DNA of 6,277 bases, from assembly GCA_023257915.1 (NCBI GenBank), contig JALRBB010000530.1:1-6277 (forward strand). Direction: 5' to 3'. Of the stretch, positions 6,187-6,277 are shown piece by piece. The DNA comes from Quisquiliibacterium sp. Its GTDB lineage: Bacteria; Pseudomonadota; Gammaproteobacteria; Burkholderiales; Burkholderiaceae_E. Below the pieces are notes generated by a model. It was not told the origin of the DNA, ran no database searches, and worked only from the letters and a program-made list of their open reading frames with translations. Made by a program: the position numbers and the translations under genes. How positions within the stretch are numbered: position 1 is the first letter of the stretch; the number at the start of each line of letters is the position of its first letter.

Positions 6187-6277
6187 TCAAACGAATAGCG
6201 TCAGCACCCCGGTGTGTCCGTAGATGCGATCGCGGGCAATTTCCCCGGTCGCATGGAAACCGATCAGCGGCAACTCG
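6187..6277 (-). CDS. FIST-domain protein, C-terminal fragment (5' part outside window)
   Basis: The last 29 codons and the TGA stop of a minus-strand gene are present; the rest lies beyond the right edge. The visible peptide contains PLIGFHATGEIA followed by GHTGVLTLFV at the very end. This matches the closing strands of the FIST C-terminal domain, where a GF..GEI segment precedes a HTG-hydrophobic ending. FIST domains are predicted ligand-sensing modules, in some proteins fused to signalling outputs and in others standing alone; no reaction is established. The gene converges on the B12-type regulator and ends 43 bp from it, so it is transcribed separately and its link to the lipid operon is unproven. 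The identification rests on a short segment, so the full domain layout is unknown. Confidence 0.75.
   Translation of the reverse strand, partial: ELPLIGFHATGEIARDRIYGHTGVLTLFV

Noticed and set aside
5552..6190. A 212-codon minus-strand open frame opposite the regulator
   Set aside because: The plus-strand frame carries complete MerR and B12 motifs; the antisense reading is low-complexity Ser/Thr/Ala with no recognisable domain.
1..6277. CRISPR array, tRNA, rRNA or mobile element
   Set aside because: No regularly spaced repeats, no tRNA-like cloverleaf, no transposase-like coding region and no terminal inverted repeats were seen; nearly all the DNA is accounted for by the seven genes.

Overview
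The window is GC-rich, compact DNA from a free-living proteobacterium. The regulator type and the gene set point to Gammaproteobacteria, but this is a family-level impression and no species can be named from the sequence. I see no rRNA, tRNA, insertion sequence, CRISPR array or phage gene.

Layout. Five genes on the minus strand, covering positions 5010 down to 1, are packed like one operon: an FAD-dependent oxidoreductase/desaturase-like protein (3682-5010), a DUF1365 protein (2846-3670), a cyclopropane-fatty-acid-synthase (Cfa)-family methyltransferase (1563-2837), a secreted chalcone-isomerase-like protein (973-1566), and an MFS transporter of the GPH/MFS_2 type that runs off the left edge (1-976). 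The gaps are 11 bp, 8 bp, and then two 4-bp ATGA overlaps. A 146-bp, locally AT-rich divergent region (5011-5156) separates the operon from a plus-strand MerR-type regulator with a C-terminal cobalamin-binding domain (5157-6143). The last 29 codons of a FIST-domain protein on the minus strand converge on it at the right edge (6187-6277).

How the genes may work together. The regulator has both the ExHxxG cobalamin motif and the W-x9-EH signature of CarH/LitR photoreceptors, so it is probably a B12-dependent light sensor. It most likely represses itself and the divergent operon through a cluster of TTG(A/T)C half-sites between them. The first three operon genes form a recurring lipid-modification set: the Cfa-family enzyme uses S-adenosylmethionine (SAM) on unsaturated phospholipid acyl chains, and the flavoprotein and DUF1365 protein probably act on the same chains. 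The last two genes suggest periplasmic binding and membrane transport of a lipid or related molecule. The simplest reading is a light-induced change of membrane fatty acids that protects against photo-oxidative damage.

The least settled points are the real product of the Cfa-like enzyme, two of whose five bicarbonate-site residues are substituted, and the function of the DUF1365, CHI-like and MFS proteins.
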